Below, one piece after another: positions 32,701 through 44,574 of a DNA stretch of 64,000 nucleotides. The notes beneath the pieces were generated by a model. The model was given only the letters and a program-made list of their open reading frames with translations, had not been told where the DNA came from and ran no database searches. This stretch comes from Phlegmacium glaucopus. Taxonomy: Eukaryota; Basidiomycota; Agaricomycetes; Agaricales; Cortinariaceae. The DNA is taken from contig MU130264.1 in the NCBI GenBank assembly GCA_015039465.1, positions 10,724-74,723 of the forward strand, given 5' to 3'. Within the stretch, counting starts at the first letter, position 1, and every line of letters begins with the position of its first letter. Both the position numbers and the translations under genes were made by a program.

Positions 32701-34673
32701 GACTGTATGGAGGATCTGCAAGCGTTTTCGACTGACACGACCATCCCCAAAAGCAATTCCCAAGATTTGCTCGTATAATTCGTCCACTACCAATCGTCCA
32801 CCCCATCCATCCAATGTTGGCCACGAGCTCAGTATGTTTCGCAGCTGGGAGCGCTTCTCGCTGGCTGAGAAAGGAGGATTAAGAGGAGATATGAATCTCA
32901 CGGCGGTGGTGGCATAGATGAACAATCCTCCTGCACGGCACGCCAGGTCTACCAGCTCGGGCTCATCCTGTAAATCTGGGAGTGCCTCGCGGAGATATCT
33001 TTCAATGTCCTTTTGGACGTTGGTAGTATCAACCTCATGGAGCTTGCAAACCGCATTCGCAGGGAACGACTTGCACATGTCAACGAGCCTGGGATCTGGT
33101 CGACTCGTCACAAGAAACTTGATTCCGCTCAGTTTACCAGACTCAACAACGCGAAGCAGCTCTTGCAGAAAGTCGGTTCCACGATCACTCTCGTCCAGAG
33201 CATCTACGACAACCACGGGTACTTGAAGGCAATCTCGCTGAGCAAGGGATGACTGCCATGGTTTTGCAAGGAGTTCGTCCATCTGTCGACGCAGGTCTGC
33301 ATTCACGATCTTCGAGTTGCGCTCCAGGGCACGCAAAACTTCAGATGCGTATGAGGAAAACAGTTCGGCGAGGTCGCGGCAGAGTGTCGTGATGAGGAGC
33401 TTCGAGTTCTTGCTGTCAAGCTGACGTGAACAGAAGAAGGAGGTAAATGGTACGTCGGCTTCCTCTAGCAACTTGCAGATAGTATAGGCGATTGTGGTCT
33501 TGCCCAAGCCGGCCAGTCCGTTGAGCCAATATACTGTCGGAGCTTTTTCAGGGTCGTTCTCCTTTGCCCACCGCATGATCTGCTCAATGATGTCGACGCG
33601 TGTACCCTCCGTGCACGGACCCCGTGAAACGTTGATGTTGATAGCAGCACTGAAAGCTGCGTCATGAGAGAGACGGAGGGACTGGAAAACTACGTGCTAC
33701 GATAGTCATTAGAACGATACCGTCCTCAATCAATAGTGATATCCGACACACCTTCAGGATGACATGCGTGTTCCTTTCCAGCAATAGAGTGAGTTCAACC
33801 TAGAGAGCAATCAATAAAACGTAGTTCCAAAGATCATGAGCAACTTACGTGGAATGCATCAAATGAATCTTTAATTGCTCGACACGAGGAAACGAGCTCT
33901 CCTGCATCATCGCTGCTATTAGCCAATCTGACAATAAATCCTCGTTCGAGCATGGCCTTGATCTTCTTGTCTTCTTCTTCTAGTGACCTGTGGACGCCAG
34001 TATTAGGTATTAGTGAATGCGCTTCAAAACGAGAAGCGTACTGGGACAAATTCTTTATCATCTGATCCAACTGCTTATGGTCCTTGGATTCACTCAACTT
34101 TGTCGCGAGCACTGATGCCAACCGATCAATGCTTTTTAAGACCCGTTCCATTTCATCGTGGTTGCCAGATGTTTTCTATGCATGAAATAAGGCCAAGGTT
34201 GACGTCAACGGTACCACATAACTCACCATGTACAGATCAGCGCAAGCGACAACACCAGCAACGACCGATTTCAGGGGAGGGAACATTCCTGAGGATTCCT
34301 CAATGACCTTGAGCAATTCGACGGCCCCATTCAAAATGGTTTTGGTATGGTCCTTGGCTAAGTGAGAGTTAATGTTAAAGCGTTGAACGCAGCACCTTCG
34401 AGACGGAGATCTACCTAAATAAGACGAGGGGTGGTCCGAGTCATGCTTGGAGCCTGACTGAGTTGATGAGACAGGATAGTCCACGGATTGGATGCAGATG
34501 GGGGAAGATGGACGAAATGCCTGGGAAGAGACTCCAGATGATGATACACTTGCGCTAGGCCCGGTTTGGGCTGCATTACTTGGCGATGGCGAGCGGCTTA
34601 AATTTATTAAAGATCTCCAACCATCAGGTGGCCGAAGAAAACGCCTTTTCTGCTTCTGTGGCTGGTTGGACAT
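29772..34673 (-). CDS. NLR-like STAND protein 1: helical N-domain, NACHT, 14 WD40 repeats
   Basis: Seven exons (34673-34415, 34357-34227, 34175-34042, 33987-33849, 33799-33752, 33681-32110, 32054-29772) splice to 1521 aa; all introns are GT-AG, 51-70 bp. After a basic/Ser-rich leader, residues ~90-270 are helical ('FPPLKSVVAGVVACADLY', 'MERVLKSIDRLASVLATKL'), resembling the MLKL/HeLo-like four-helix domains of fungal STAND proteins. The NACHT shows Walker A 'GLAGLGKTT' (~292-300), Walker B 'VVVVDALDES' (~391-400), 'VTSRPDPRL' and 'AGGLFIYATTAVRFI'. From about residue 838 there are 14 WD40 repeats of ~42 aa with nearly identical core wording plus a degenerate 15th. A tail with 'DKDGWILSDAKRLIWIP' follows. 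NACHT-WD40 proteins act as ligand-triggered switches (HET-E/HET-D incompatibility in Podospora). The gene is intact and lies head to head with a decayed AKR. Confidence 0.9.
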
Positions 34674-35374
34674 GTCGGGGTCAGGTTGCAAGCAGTGCAA
34701 GTTATCTTATCGATCATGGTGATGATTCGTCCGTCAACGTCGGCGTCAAATACTATTTCCAGGATAGGGCATTTTTAATTTTGAATGTGGGGTCGAGAAT
34801 GGCATGCTCAACAGTCTGGTTGTGGTTCTGTTTATTAATTATATGCATCTGGTTGCACTTTTCTTCTTGAGAGAATACATCTGTGGTGTATTGATGTAGC
34901 CTGTGTTGCACAAGTTCGCATATAGTCATTTATGCATGAGTTCAGAGTTGGGCATGCGCATCGTTGCCAGCGAAAACGCAGTTATCAAGTTGGTAACTAG
35001 AAAATCATTCATTAACCATCGATGAGTCTGAGGGTAAGTTAGTTCTCGTCACAGGTTATTATTCCTTCTTTCTTTATCTTTATCCTTTATCATATATGAT
35101 ATCTTTTCATCTTCTACGAAACCTGTTCTGGTATATATACGGGCACAGATATATGTAGTTACTTAGTGAATCTTACTATTCATATTGAGGTTCCTCTTTA
35201 TGTTAAAAATGCTCAACAGAACCTTACAAGTCACAACTGTCATCACAAAGGCTCCCATCCAGGACCAGCGCTCCCAGCACTCACATTGGCACCATGGATA
35301 CTTGACAACCTGGTAAAGTTACCCCTTCTTCCCCCTTCGTCGTCATCATCATCTGAAAACTCGGAAATTTTAGT
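34674..35374. other. Divergent promoter interval of NLR1 and the AKR3 remnant
   Basis: The stretch recurs at 63646-64000 upstream of NLR2: 'gttgggcatgcgcatc', 'ggtaactagaaaatc' and 'gcaccatggatacttgacaa' are shared. Conservation of this spacer in both cassettes suggests NLR regulatory sequence or a recent duplication. No TATA box was assigned. Confidence 0.5.
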
Positions 35375-36262
35375 GGAAATAAAGCACCTCAACTTGTATT
35401 TAATTCACTGGCCTTCGTTACACTGAGAATGGTGACTTTGAGAGAACCTGGTGGGAATTCGAACGGTGCAAGCAGGGGTTGACTAGGTGCGTTTGACGGC
35501 TTCTCTCGTGTATCCTATTGGCTTTTCTTAAACTACTAACCATCACAGGAGCATAGGCGTTAGCGATTTCACTGTTGAAGACCTTCAAAAACTACTCAGA
35601 ATTGCTCATGTTAAGCCATCTGTCAATCAGGTATCACATTTTTACTCTCCACCCATTGCGATATGAACCCAATAACGAGCCGATTTCATGACAGACACAT
35701 TTGTACCTATATAACCATGCCGCACATGCATCTCTTTTGGACTATCATTCCAAACACGGCATAGTCACTGAGGCTTATGGAAACCTCGCGTTCGTATTTC
35801 GCCTGTAATCAACGACATCGAACTCAACTTATGTTTAGGTCAATCACTTCTTTCCCTGGAGTCCATGGACGTACCGGTAGAGAAAGCTGCACAAGTTGGC
35901 AGATCTCCTACACAGATTATTTTCCTATGGGTGAAATCCAAAGGAGCCGTCATCGTCACGTCTGTGAAAAAGTGTTTTATGCTAGAAGTTTTCGTCCCTG
36001 ACGCTTTGGATTTTATTAGCATGAGCCCCAGCAAACAACATCTAGAGGAATATTTTGCCACTGGAGGTCTTCGTAAGCTGATCTTGATTCAGATAGTTTA
36101 TACAATCTAGTTAATAGAATTTTGTCAATCTTTTTAGCACCGTTGACTGAAGAGGCGGCAGCAGTTGATGCAGCAAGTGCGAATGGTCCCCCTGGAGTGT
36201 TATTGCGTTCCATGAAGGAACATTTATTACTCCAGAGGGTATGGTTGCTTATTTGACCCTGC
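35375..36262 (+). pseudogene. Aldo/keto reductase 3, 5'-truncated and frameshifted
   Basis: Homology to AKR2 begins at exon 4 ('VEIKHLNLYLIHWPS') and runs to the tail ('EHLLLQRVWLL'). The first three exons, with the catalytic Asp and Tyr, are missing. The segment matching 'GGPVDVPVEKAAQRLG' has lost bases ('ggagtccatggacg' for 'ggaggccccgtggacg'; 'caagttggcaga' for 'caacgccttggtata'), breaking the frame. It sits directly upstream of NLR1's start, so it marks the beginning of the second cassette. Confidence 0.85.
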
Positions 36263-36669
36263 AGAAGCGACTGCCTCGATCCGTTGGATATGGTGACGAA
36301 ACCTTAGTGACCGTGATAAATGCATTTGGGCTTCCTATGACGTTTCCCCTGGAGCTTTGCTCGTCGCCGAATGTGCGTCCTTTGGTATTACAGTTCGTCG
36401 TCTGTACTGACGGGAAAAGACAGAGACTCCATGATGCATTGAGGAGCTATTTCAAGGGGAAATGCGGTGAAGGCCACGCCCAGCGCCACGGGGTGAGAAT
36501 GATTTTTACATATTTTTCTAGTGCTGAACGTGGGTGATTATCAATTATCGGCGATGTGAGAGACACTTCGGTTCCAACGAAACCATCCGGCTAGCTGGGA
36601 TGATGGTGCTGCGGAGTTCTGAAACATCCATGTTGTGCTTCAAGTTGTCGAGAGTGTACGTTGAGGTGT
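36263..36669. other. No gene recognised
   Basis: A plus-strand frame to 36537 continues out of the AKR3 remnant with no known motif ('VINAFGLPMTFPLELC'). Confidence 0.4.
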
Positions 36670-37640
36670 CAATTGACGGAAGACTTCTCGTCTGATCATC
36701 CCATCTCATCCTCTTCGTCCATCTCCAGAAAGTATGTGAACTTGTCAATTGATTGCAAATGACGTCTTGTCTGATCATCCTTTTTGTCCGTCTCCAGAGA
36801 GTACGTGAACTTGTCAATTGATTGCAGACTTCTTATCTGATCATCCTCTTTGTCTATCTCCAGATAATACGTGACCTTGTCAATTGACTGCAGGTGTTCT
36901 GTCTGATTATCCTTTTCGTCCATCTCTAGATTGTATGTGAACTTGTTAATTGATTGCAGATGTCTTGTCTGATCATACTTCTTCATCTACCTCCAGCTTG
37001 TACGTGAACTTGTCAATTGATTGCAGACGTCTTGTCTGATCATCCTCTTCATCCATCTCCAGAGAGTATGTGAATCCAGAGAGTATGTGAACGCGTCAAT
37101 TGATTGCAGGCGTCTTGTCTGATTCGTCCATCTCCAGCTTACCCGTCGATTAATTGCAGATGTTGTCTGATCATCCTCTCCAGTATGTATGTGAACTTGT
37201 TAATTGATTGCAGACGTCTTGCCTGATCGTCATCTTCGTCCATCTCCAGGATATAAACGTGAACTTGTCGATTGATTGCAGACGCCTTGTCTAATCATCC
37301 TCTTCGTCCATCTCCAGGAAGGACGTAAACTTGTCGATTGATTGCAGACCCCTCTTCTGATCATCCCAACCCATCCTCTTCGTCCGTCTCCAGAGGGTAC
37401 ATGAATGTGTCGATTTGATCGCAGATGTGTTGTCTGATCATCCCATCTCATCCTCTTCGTCCGTCTCCAGGAAGTACGTGAACCACTTGTCGATTGATTG
37501 CAGATCCCTCTTCTGATCATCCTATCACATCCTTTGTCCATCTCCAGAGAGTATGCGAACTTGTCCATTCATGGCAGACCCCCGATCGTCCCATCCCATC
37601 CTCTTCATCCATCTCCAGGGATTACGTGAACCTATCAATT
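36670..37640. repeat. Minisatellite of ~60-70-bp units
   Basis: Roughly 14-16 units of 'catcctcttcgtccatctcc', 'agagagtacgtgaacttgtc' and 'aattgattgcagacgtcttg' follow one another with small length changes. On the minus strand the unit reads as 'DDQTRRLQSIDKFTYSLEMD', so several unrelated-looking open frames arise, but stops and frame changes recur and no start or splice structure is evident. Confidence 0.88.
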
Positions 37641-39060
37641 GAGTTTTGGCGTTGTGTCTGATAATATTGACACCTTTCTACATTCTAGCGGGTATGTAAT
37701 CTATTCCAGGGTGACAACAAACAGACTCATCTTCTGCTCTGTATTCTCTTTCCCTTTTGTACGCCTTTTTTTTTATAGCTTCCCGCCTCCATTGTTAATG
37801 GGCACTTTATCCCCTGCAGCTCCATCATATTTAGCGCAATGGAGAAGCTGCAGAGGCCAATCGATGTGGGTGTTTTACAAGTCTGTACCATATTTAACCT
37901 AATGATCATACTGGATAGTTGTCGAGATTTGCTCAAATCAGCAAACCCATCAACTCTTACTAAGACCCTGTTCGGTTGCCGTATTCTTTTTCGTCCACCC
38001 ACCCTCTAGCCTCTAATAATTTCTGCTCATTAGTCATTCGAGGTCGCGAGGTGGTCAATTATTTACTAGAGCATAGTCGCACGATGACTTGTTATAAGTA
38101 TACGTGATCATTCAGAAGGAACTAATTAGGGTCGTACGGTCAGAGCTAAATATTCAGACTAATGAGCAGAGATACATTTACGGTTGGGTATTCCGTAGTC
38201 GTTATCTCAGCTCACCGCTGGTCGATGAGGTCGGAATTCAAGGATACGTATATATTCAGTATACAATAGATTTTGGATCCTCGATTTCGCCCAGTCGCAA
38301 CCGCTCCCAGAACAACTAGTACGTTTATTTAATATATCACGATGCAATTATCATTTCGTCCCAGATGCATAATCGTCTGAAGGCGGAATTAGGCTGTCAA
38401 TAATTTTCGCGATTCTGTGAACCACAGCCAATGTAGAGAAATCAAATAAAAGTCAATCTTATTTCAAATACTGTACCATTGCACGCAGAATTCGCGTTGG
38501 ATGAAGCAGTGAAATGGGCAGATGCTGTGCTGGTGACCGCCTTTTTTGCTCCTGTGCTCCTCATTAACGATATCCCAGAAAGCATGGATGAGGGGTGTCA
38601 TCCTTCTAGAAGATTTAATGGACGAACCACTAATTTTGCTTGCTCGCTTTGGATCTCCGTCCACAGATTATAAATTTTATCTTCTTGTACCGTGTATATG
38701 GAGAGGAAGGCGTTATATTCCGTCTCACTGAAAAGTCAAGTCAAATTACGATCGGAATGTATGCACCATGAGACTCACGCGGCTTTCACGGTTTCTTCAA
38801 TTATATCAGTCGCCTTCGTACGCTTGCAAAAGCAATCCTGGAGTTAGCGACGATGAATGCACTGCATATATGCGCATTGTGTTACTTGTGTACATCACGA
38901 CCGAGATGCTTTACGATTATTTGCAAGATTTTTTTTATCCTTCTCGGTTTTCTTGTCTCTTTCTGCCTTTTCTTTCTCTGCCAATTATTAGTAGGTCCAA
39001 CATGGCAATAGGCTCTATTTTTTTATCGACTCACCTGAAAGGGCCTTCAAGAGCCTAAGT
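37641..39060. other. Unique intergenic sequence, no gene recognised
   Basis: It contains only short frames. One at 38479-38673 on the plus strand ('FALDEAVKWADAVLVTAFF') looks protein-like but is isolated and shows no family motif. Confidence 0.45.
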
Positions 39061-40047
39061 AGAGATAATAAGTAATCACGATGCTACTACTGTATAAGCG
39101 AGGTGGAAACGCGTACTTCCTCTGCTGCTCATCCGGACTCGGTATTGATTCTTGTGACAGGGCAAAGTCTTGGAAGTCAAACCCCGAGTACTCAAAGAAT
39201 GACGGGATAAAATGAGAGAGAGGAAGGCCAGTGACGATGCTGAAACAAGAATGCCACTCGCGCGTGCGATATAGGCCCCGACTCGGAAAGAATGGCGATG
39301 GTAACAGCCCGTCCGTACTACAGCCAATTTATTTTGTTCGTTCTTTGCGTCCTTCAAGCAAACCTTTGAATTGAACAGCTTGCGCAACAAATTTCGGTAC
39401 CATTGACTCGGAGCGTACGGCCTGATAGTTTTACCGACATTCTAGTAAAGTAACGCTATTGTCAGATGCAGTCGAGAGCACTGCCGGAAAGATAATAGCG
39501 ATGAATGCCTGAGAGTACTGAGTCCGAGTCCCCGATGATCGCCCAATTAATGTGATCGATGATGTGCAAGGCTTGAATCGCATGTTTCTAATTGAAACAA
39601 GGGAGGCTTGTGCCAGTGGCAAAGATCTAGACGCCCAGCTCGAACCTAATATTTTCATCTCAGCCCATTTGAAATGTAACTTACATTAAGTGTTTCTCTA
39701 TCTTGAGTGTCAAAAGTTTGGCTATCAAGTAAAAGAAAGACACTCCCCAAAAAGGGGAAGTCCAACCAGCACTACCAGCAGATGCTTCGGAGTGTCAAAA
39801 CCATTTGAATGCCGAGCCCCCGGCATATAATGTGATGGAGATCGGCAATGTACATTGTCGTGTGTTGTGTGTTGATCTCGATAATGAAACTTGTTGCGTC
39901 CACATGTTTTCTGGTCCAACTTCTCTTACGCGGTCTGCAAAGAGTTATAAGCCTATCACTCTCTTGAGGCTGCAACTACCTCTCTATAACGATCATCCGC
40001 TCCCATCTTCAATTCTAAACCATCGTGCCGCGTAAATCTGTTTTGCT
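39061..40047. other. Copy of the AKR-GTPase interval (second cassette)
   Basis: It matches 26105-27170 with several deletions, for example about 240 bp missing around 39740-39770. The last 170 bp before the GTPase start, including 'ccatcttcaattctaaacca', are the best conserved and presumably hold the promoter. Confidence 0.6.
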
Positions 40048-40987
40048 ATGCCAGTTTCAACAGTAACAGAAGATATTAAACAGACTGCAAAGCCTTTAGA
40101 TACCGATATCATCATTGTGTATGGACTCTTCGTGTCAACCAATGGCATATTCAAGTTGCTGACGATAATCTTACAGGTTCTTGGGTCACCCTGGATCCGG
40201 GAAGAGTAATGTACGTGATATGTTTATAGACTACTCTCCGTGTTTTTCACCTGTTTTAAAGTTTGTGGACATCCTTACTGACCAACCTGGCCGTCGCGCA
40301 GGCGTTGGCCTGCAGTCATGCACGGCTGAGGTCCGTGCCGTCAAAGTGTCCAATCACCCAACATACGGAGATCGACTCGTCCTCGTGGATACTCCCGGGT
40401 TCGTAACTACTGGATCCGACAAATTCGACCTGGAGATACTTGAAATGGTTACGAATTGGCTTCGGGCATCGTAAGTCGTGCCTTCTTTTCTGTGGCTAGG
40501 AGGATGACCCTTGTTAAGATATGGGAAATCAAAGAAACTGGCTGGGGTCGTATACATGCACCAAATCACGGGCAACACCATAGCTGGAAGTCCTCACACA
40601 AATCTTCATATGTTTGCCAAGTTATGTGGTGATCTAGCCATGAAAAAAGTATTGCTCGTAACTACTATGTGGGACAAAGTGTACTCTCCGGCCCTCAGAA
40701 ACAGGCGGGAGGAATGTTTCCAGCACGAGAAAGAGCTCTTCGAGTGTCACTGGAAGACGATGGTGGATGGCGGCGCTATGACTGCTCGTTCCACAAACTC
40801 CCCGAAATCGGCTTGGGACATTATCGATACCTTTCTCAAACGGCAAGAAGCGGAGAGAGCCTTCAGTGAGACACTACCAGATTTACACTCGGACCTGCAA
40901 AAGCACCAAAAGAAGTTAAACAAGGCGTTGACAGGCAAAAAAAGGAGTATGTACATACCTTTCTTCAGCAAGAAATCACGGCGGTAA
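40048..40987 (+). CDS. P-loop GTPase copy 2 (AIG1-like), intact
   Basis: Three exons (40048-40118, 40177-40470, 40519-40987) give 277 aa with a clean frame. Exon 1 encodes a short leader ending in the strand 'DTDIIIV'. The P-loop 'FLGHPGSGKSNVRDMFIDYS' follows at once in exon 2. 'QSCTAEVRAV' sits where G2 is expected, 'LVLVDTPGF' is G3, and 'KKVLLVTTMWDKV' resembles the G4 strand although the usual NKxD is replaced by 'TMWDKV'. 'LAGVVYMHQIT' is typical of the Agaricomycete P-loop family related to AIG1/septin-like GTPases. The C-terminus is helical and basic ('IPFFSKKSRR'). It lacks ~35 residues found in copies 1 and 3. It is the only uninterrupted GTPase of the three. Confidence 0.85.
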
Positions 40988-41978
40988 GGCTTATCCTTAA
41001 TTCTGGTTAATATTTTCCTTTCTCACTAATTGTTTTGTATGAATAGCGGTCCTTATGATTCCGATTAAAGCCTGGGATCAGCCATATATGTATTTATACT
41101 TGTTGGGGTGGCCTCGTTTCGCTTTTATTTTCATCCTTTCCTTTCCTTCGCCAAGCCGTGGGATACGTATAACATCAATAAAATATTAGCTTGCATGCTG
41201 CGCACTTTTTTTTTATATACCTTTGATATCCTTTTATCGTAATGGATATGGAATAAACGACAATTTGACCTTGCACACTCTGCATTTTCTATGTAAGTAC
41301 CCTTGAAAGAATTCACGAGTCTGTTAGTATTGGTGTCATCACATTATATTCCCGCGTCGAGGTTTATACCTCAGGCAGCAGTGGCAGCACCTCCCTTGCT
41401 TATTAGGGATCACCGTTTGTGAGGATGGAGGATAGGCCTTATAGGCCTGCCTCCTGCAGAGGTACGCAGCTTCTTCTCCTAATAAAACGACGCGTCACAT
41501 CCCACAGCCGCCTCTGCTACCTCATACAACGGAGTCGCATCATGTCTCTTCATATAATAATATTGGGAGGGTGCAAAGTTAAAATGGGACGACCGTCGAC
41601 TTCTGTTTTCGTAGGTTTCCGTACCTTGCTCCCTGAGTGGTTTTCGGGTTTCTGAGATTTAACTGGGTTTTGGTTGGCTGCTCACGTTGAGAAACCAATG
41701 GAAACTGTTTTCCTTTAAATATTGATGAGGGAGTAGGGGTTGACGGTATGCGAGACAGTTTGACGGTTTCGGCTTTAAGATGTCGCGTCGGTGTCAACAA
41801 AAAAAAAGGTGAAAGGTGAAAAGCTGCCAGTGGTGAGAGAACGTTCGCGCTGATATGCAACAATAGGAAAGAAACACATGGGTGGTGAGAGTCTGAGAGA
41901 ATCTACTTGCACCCCACAAGAAATGAGTTTCCCACACTTAGTAGAAATATGGCTGCTGTTGCTACAAGTAGCGAGCAC
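40988..41978. other. Degraded NLR/unknown-gene interval of the second cassette
   Basis: Parts match the GTPase1-NLR1 interval: 41000-41340 and, near the end, 41820-41978 ('gagagaacgttcgcgctgat'). The minus-strand unknown gene present in the other cassettes is absent except for a few bases. No intact gene. Confidence 0.55.
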
Positions 41979-42032
41979 CTAACGAATAAAACATTCATAC
42001 CATGAGGGTCCGAATTTGCTATTCCTAAAAGA
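41979..42032 (-). pseudogene. NLR relic: last ~17 codons of the WD40 gene
   Basis: 'gcacctaacgaataaaacattcat' and following bases match the 3' ends of NLR1 (29772) and NLR2 (58736), including the stop codon and a '...SWYECFIR'-like terminus. Homology stops at about 42032, so everything upstream (about 4.9 kb of NLR) is missing from the middle cassette. Confidence 0.75.
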
Positions 42033-42163
42033 CAAGTAGAGACAAAAAGCACAGTCCCTAATATGTTTGAGATCGAGACACCGACACAACATTTGATCAC
42101 CACGTGCTACACTCAAAAAATTACACATCAAATGTCAACGTTTCAACGTTTCAACGTCAACCC

Positions 42164-43508
42164 TCAGGGCTTCTTAGCACCCGCCTTCAACGCTGCTATG
42201 AAATCCGTCGAATTTGCCCTCCATCCATTGAGGCCTGCATTAAAGTTGACCATCTGTGTTGCGGAGTCGGGAGACGTAGTCGCAGAGACATCATCGACAA
42301 GAATGACGTCGTAACCCTTATAGTAAGAGCTGCAGAAAGACAGCCTATTTTGAGTTCAAAGATCGACGAAAAAAAACTAATACCCACTCAAGCAGTGTTC
42401 CCCATACACATTGGTCGATGTTCACACCTCCGAAAAAAAGGGTCGTCATGCTATTATCTTGCAGCCATGTTTGCATGGGCGTTCCTGTTCCCCACATTCC
42501 CGACAAACGGTCTGATTGTTATACGGAAATAGTATAAGTCAGTGTTGAAGAAAATTCCCACAAAGATGGGTCGAGAACGTACTCTTATTGAAATAAAAGT
42601 CAGTGCCTTTTGCGACTCCGGATACTTGTTCGGGAAATAAATCACCCCATCTAACCAGACATAATGAGCGAAATTAAACCTCAAGATACGGAGTAAAAAC
42701 ACAGAAAAGTACTGACGGTTGTGCATTCCAAGTTCCACGTACTAACAGTCTTCCAGCATCGATCGTTACATTCTTACCGGTGGTATGGTCTGCTGCAATC
42801 GACTCGTCTGATGCAGGCACCACGACCGTCCCCATCTCGCTGCCGAAGGAAGTTTGGGATGTACCGTCGCTCGAAAAACCTCGAATAAAGGCCGGAGGCA
42901 TGTTAACCACTGGATATGATGAAGTTAAATTGACGCGGTCCACAAGTGGAATAACCCACAATCAAATTCTGTTAAGCCCCAGTTCGTCCATATCACTGTC
43001 ATGCCCGCGTTTCGGAAGGCATGAATAAGATTTATAGTTGTGGCTGAATGTTACATGGATTCAATATGAAGAACAACGGAATAAATCCTAGAACATACGA
43101 ACGATCGCCCTTCCCTTTGGGTCGCCGCCAACCACTGGGTGCAGAAAGAAATTCTGCATGTCAATAATAACAAGGGCTGTTTTGTTAGGCTGAACGACGA
43201 TGGGTCCATCCTGAGGCATAGGGAGAGTAATTGCGCCAGTTGAATCCCCTCGGGTTAACTAAAGGCATCCACAGCAAAAATTAGAAAGAGAAAATAACCC
43301 GTTTCGCCTATATACAAGAACATACATCCCATCCAGCACTAAGCTTCGTCCAGGAGTTAAGAACATTCCCAAAAATCGCAGGGTCGGTAGAAACGCCATT
43401 TGCTCGCTTGGCATGTCTTTGGTGGCCCGATTGCAACGAAACAACGCCAGGCAAAACGAACATAACCAACGAGATCGAAAGTAACTGACAGGCAATGGTA
43501 AACTTCAT
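42164..43508 (-). CDS. Secreted isochorismatase-like hydrolase
   Basis: Seven exons (43508-43326, 43258-43099, 43043-42960, 42909-42717, 42650-42583, 42511-42388, 42329-42164) splice in frame to 325 aa. The first 25 residues ('MKFTIACQLLSISLVMFVLP') are a signal peptide. The cysteine-hydrolase triad is visible: Asp in 'ALVIIDMQNFF', Lys in 'GTDFYFNKNRLSG', and the nucleophile Cys in 'FFGGVNIDQCVWGTLL'. 'ATTSPDSAT' is also a family motif. Members include isochorismatases, nicotinamidases and other small amidases, some of them secreted fungal effectors. The substrate cannot be inferred. Length and motif order are normal and the gene looks functional. Confidence 0.88.
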
Positions 43509-43985
43509 TTTGATCTTCGACTCATACTCTCACTATTCTTCACTCAGATATATAGTCATTTGGGAAGCTTATCGCAAGCTTATCGCAAGGGGTCTGCATC
43601 GCGTGAGAGGGTGTCCGCCCCCGGGCCTTGACGAGTAAATAACCTGGACTTTGCGACGGCCCGGTATACTGCCTCATGGCGGGTCAGCTTTAGCTTGTTG
43701 GACATCACCCGACTAAAGTTATCATAAGGCTACTGTTGATAAGGTAGTAGGAGTCATTCTTTGACATGGCATATGGCATAGCGTGTCACCGACATTAAAA
43801 GGAGAATATCAAATGCACGATTGATAGGTGAATATCTTTCTATAACAATGAAAGATTGTGCAGGGTAAGGAAATTGATTCTCTTATAATGTAAGGGAAGG
43901 TTACCTTGCATCAGGAAAACTACACATTCACTTAGGCCACTTTGATAAGTGACAGAGTGACGAAAGTTACGAGTCCTATTTATAG
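43509..43985. other. Intergenic, upstream of the hydrolase
   Basis: No gene recognised. Contains a local duplication, 'agcttatcgcaagcttatcg', at about 43566. Confidence 0.5.
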
Positions 43986-44464
43986 GAGTCGCAGATGGTC
44001 TCCAATGTTACACGAGAGTTCTTTCCTATTGACCGTTGGCACAGACGGTTTCAGAGATTCTCGGGTGCAGTATATAGCTGGAGACGCGGCAATGTGGTTC
44101 CGTAAATGCTCAGGATATGAGCGCAGATGCCGTCATAGATTGCACAGCTCACACAGTAAGCTCCTCGCGTCCAAGTTCTCCGCTAAGACATATCTTGACA
44201 TGACGCCGGTATCGCAAACAGGTGGAATCGGCCAGTCTCCTTTACACCGATTCATTCTATTCCGACGTCCTAAGAGTTTTACGCCCTGGCGGCCGGTTCT
44301 CGCAGCAGATGAACACGAAAGACAAAAGATTTGAAACTTTCCAGAAACAAGCAAAGGAATGTTGGCTGAAGTTCGGCTTCGCTGACGTGATGGAATGGCA
44401 AGAATACACAGTGAGCTATGGAGGTATTGCTGTCATTATGGGGGGAATAAAAGGCAACAATTAG
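43986..44464 (+). pseudogene. Methyltransferase-domain relic
   Basis: The end reads 'YSDVLRVLRPGGRFSQQMNT' and 'FADVMEWQEYTVSYGGIAV', typical of class I SAM-dependent methyltransferases (the 'VLRPGG' loop). Upstream, 'QYIAGDAA' and, after a one-base frame change, 'NAQDMSADAVIDC' correspond to the acidic loop and the post-II strand. The N-terminal glycine-rich SAM motif is not found, and an indel near 44100 breaks the frame. Confidence 0.6.
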
Positions 44465-44574
44465 TGGGCAGTGGCTCAGCCTTGGGAGTGACGACCTACT
44501 AGTAGGAATTATATGATGTCAATTTCTATCCATATCATTTACAATATCGTTTACTAACCAGATTTGCCTCGCCT

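Noticed and set aside
36545..37568. Minus-strand 'QSIDKFTYSLEMDE' repeat protein
   Set aside because: Minisatellite with frequent frame changes between units and no start or splice context.
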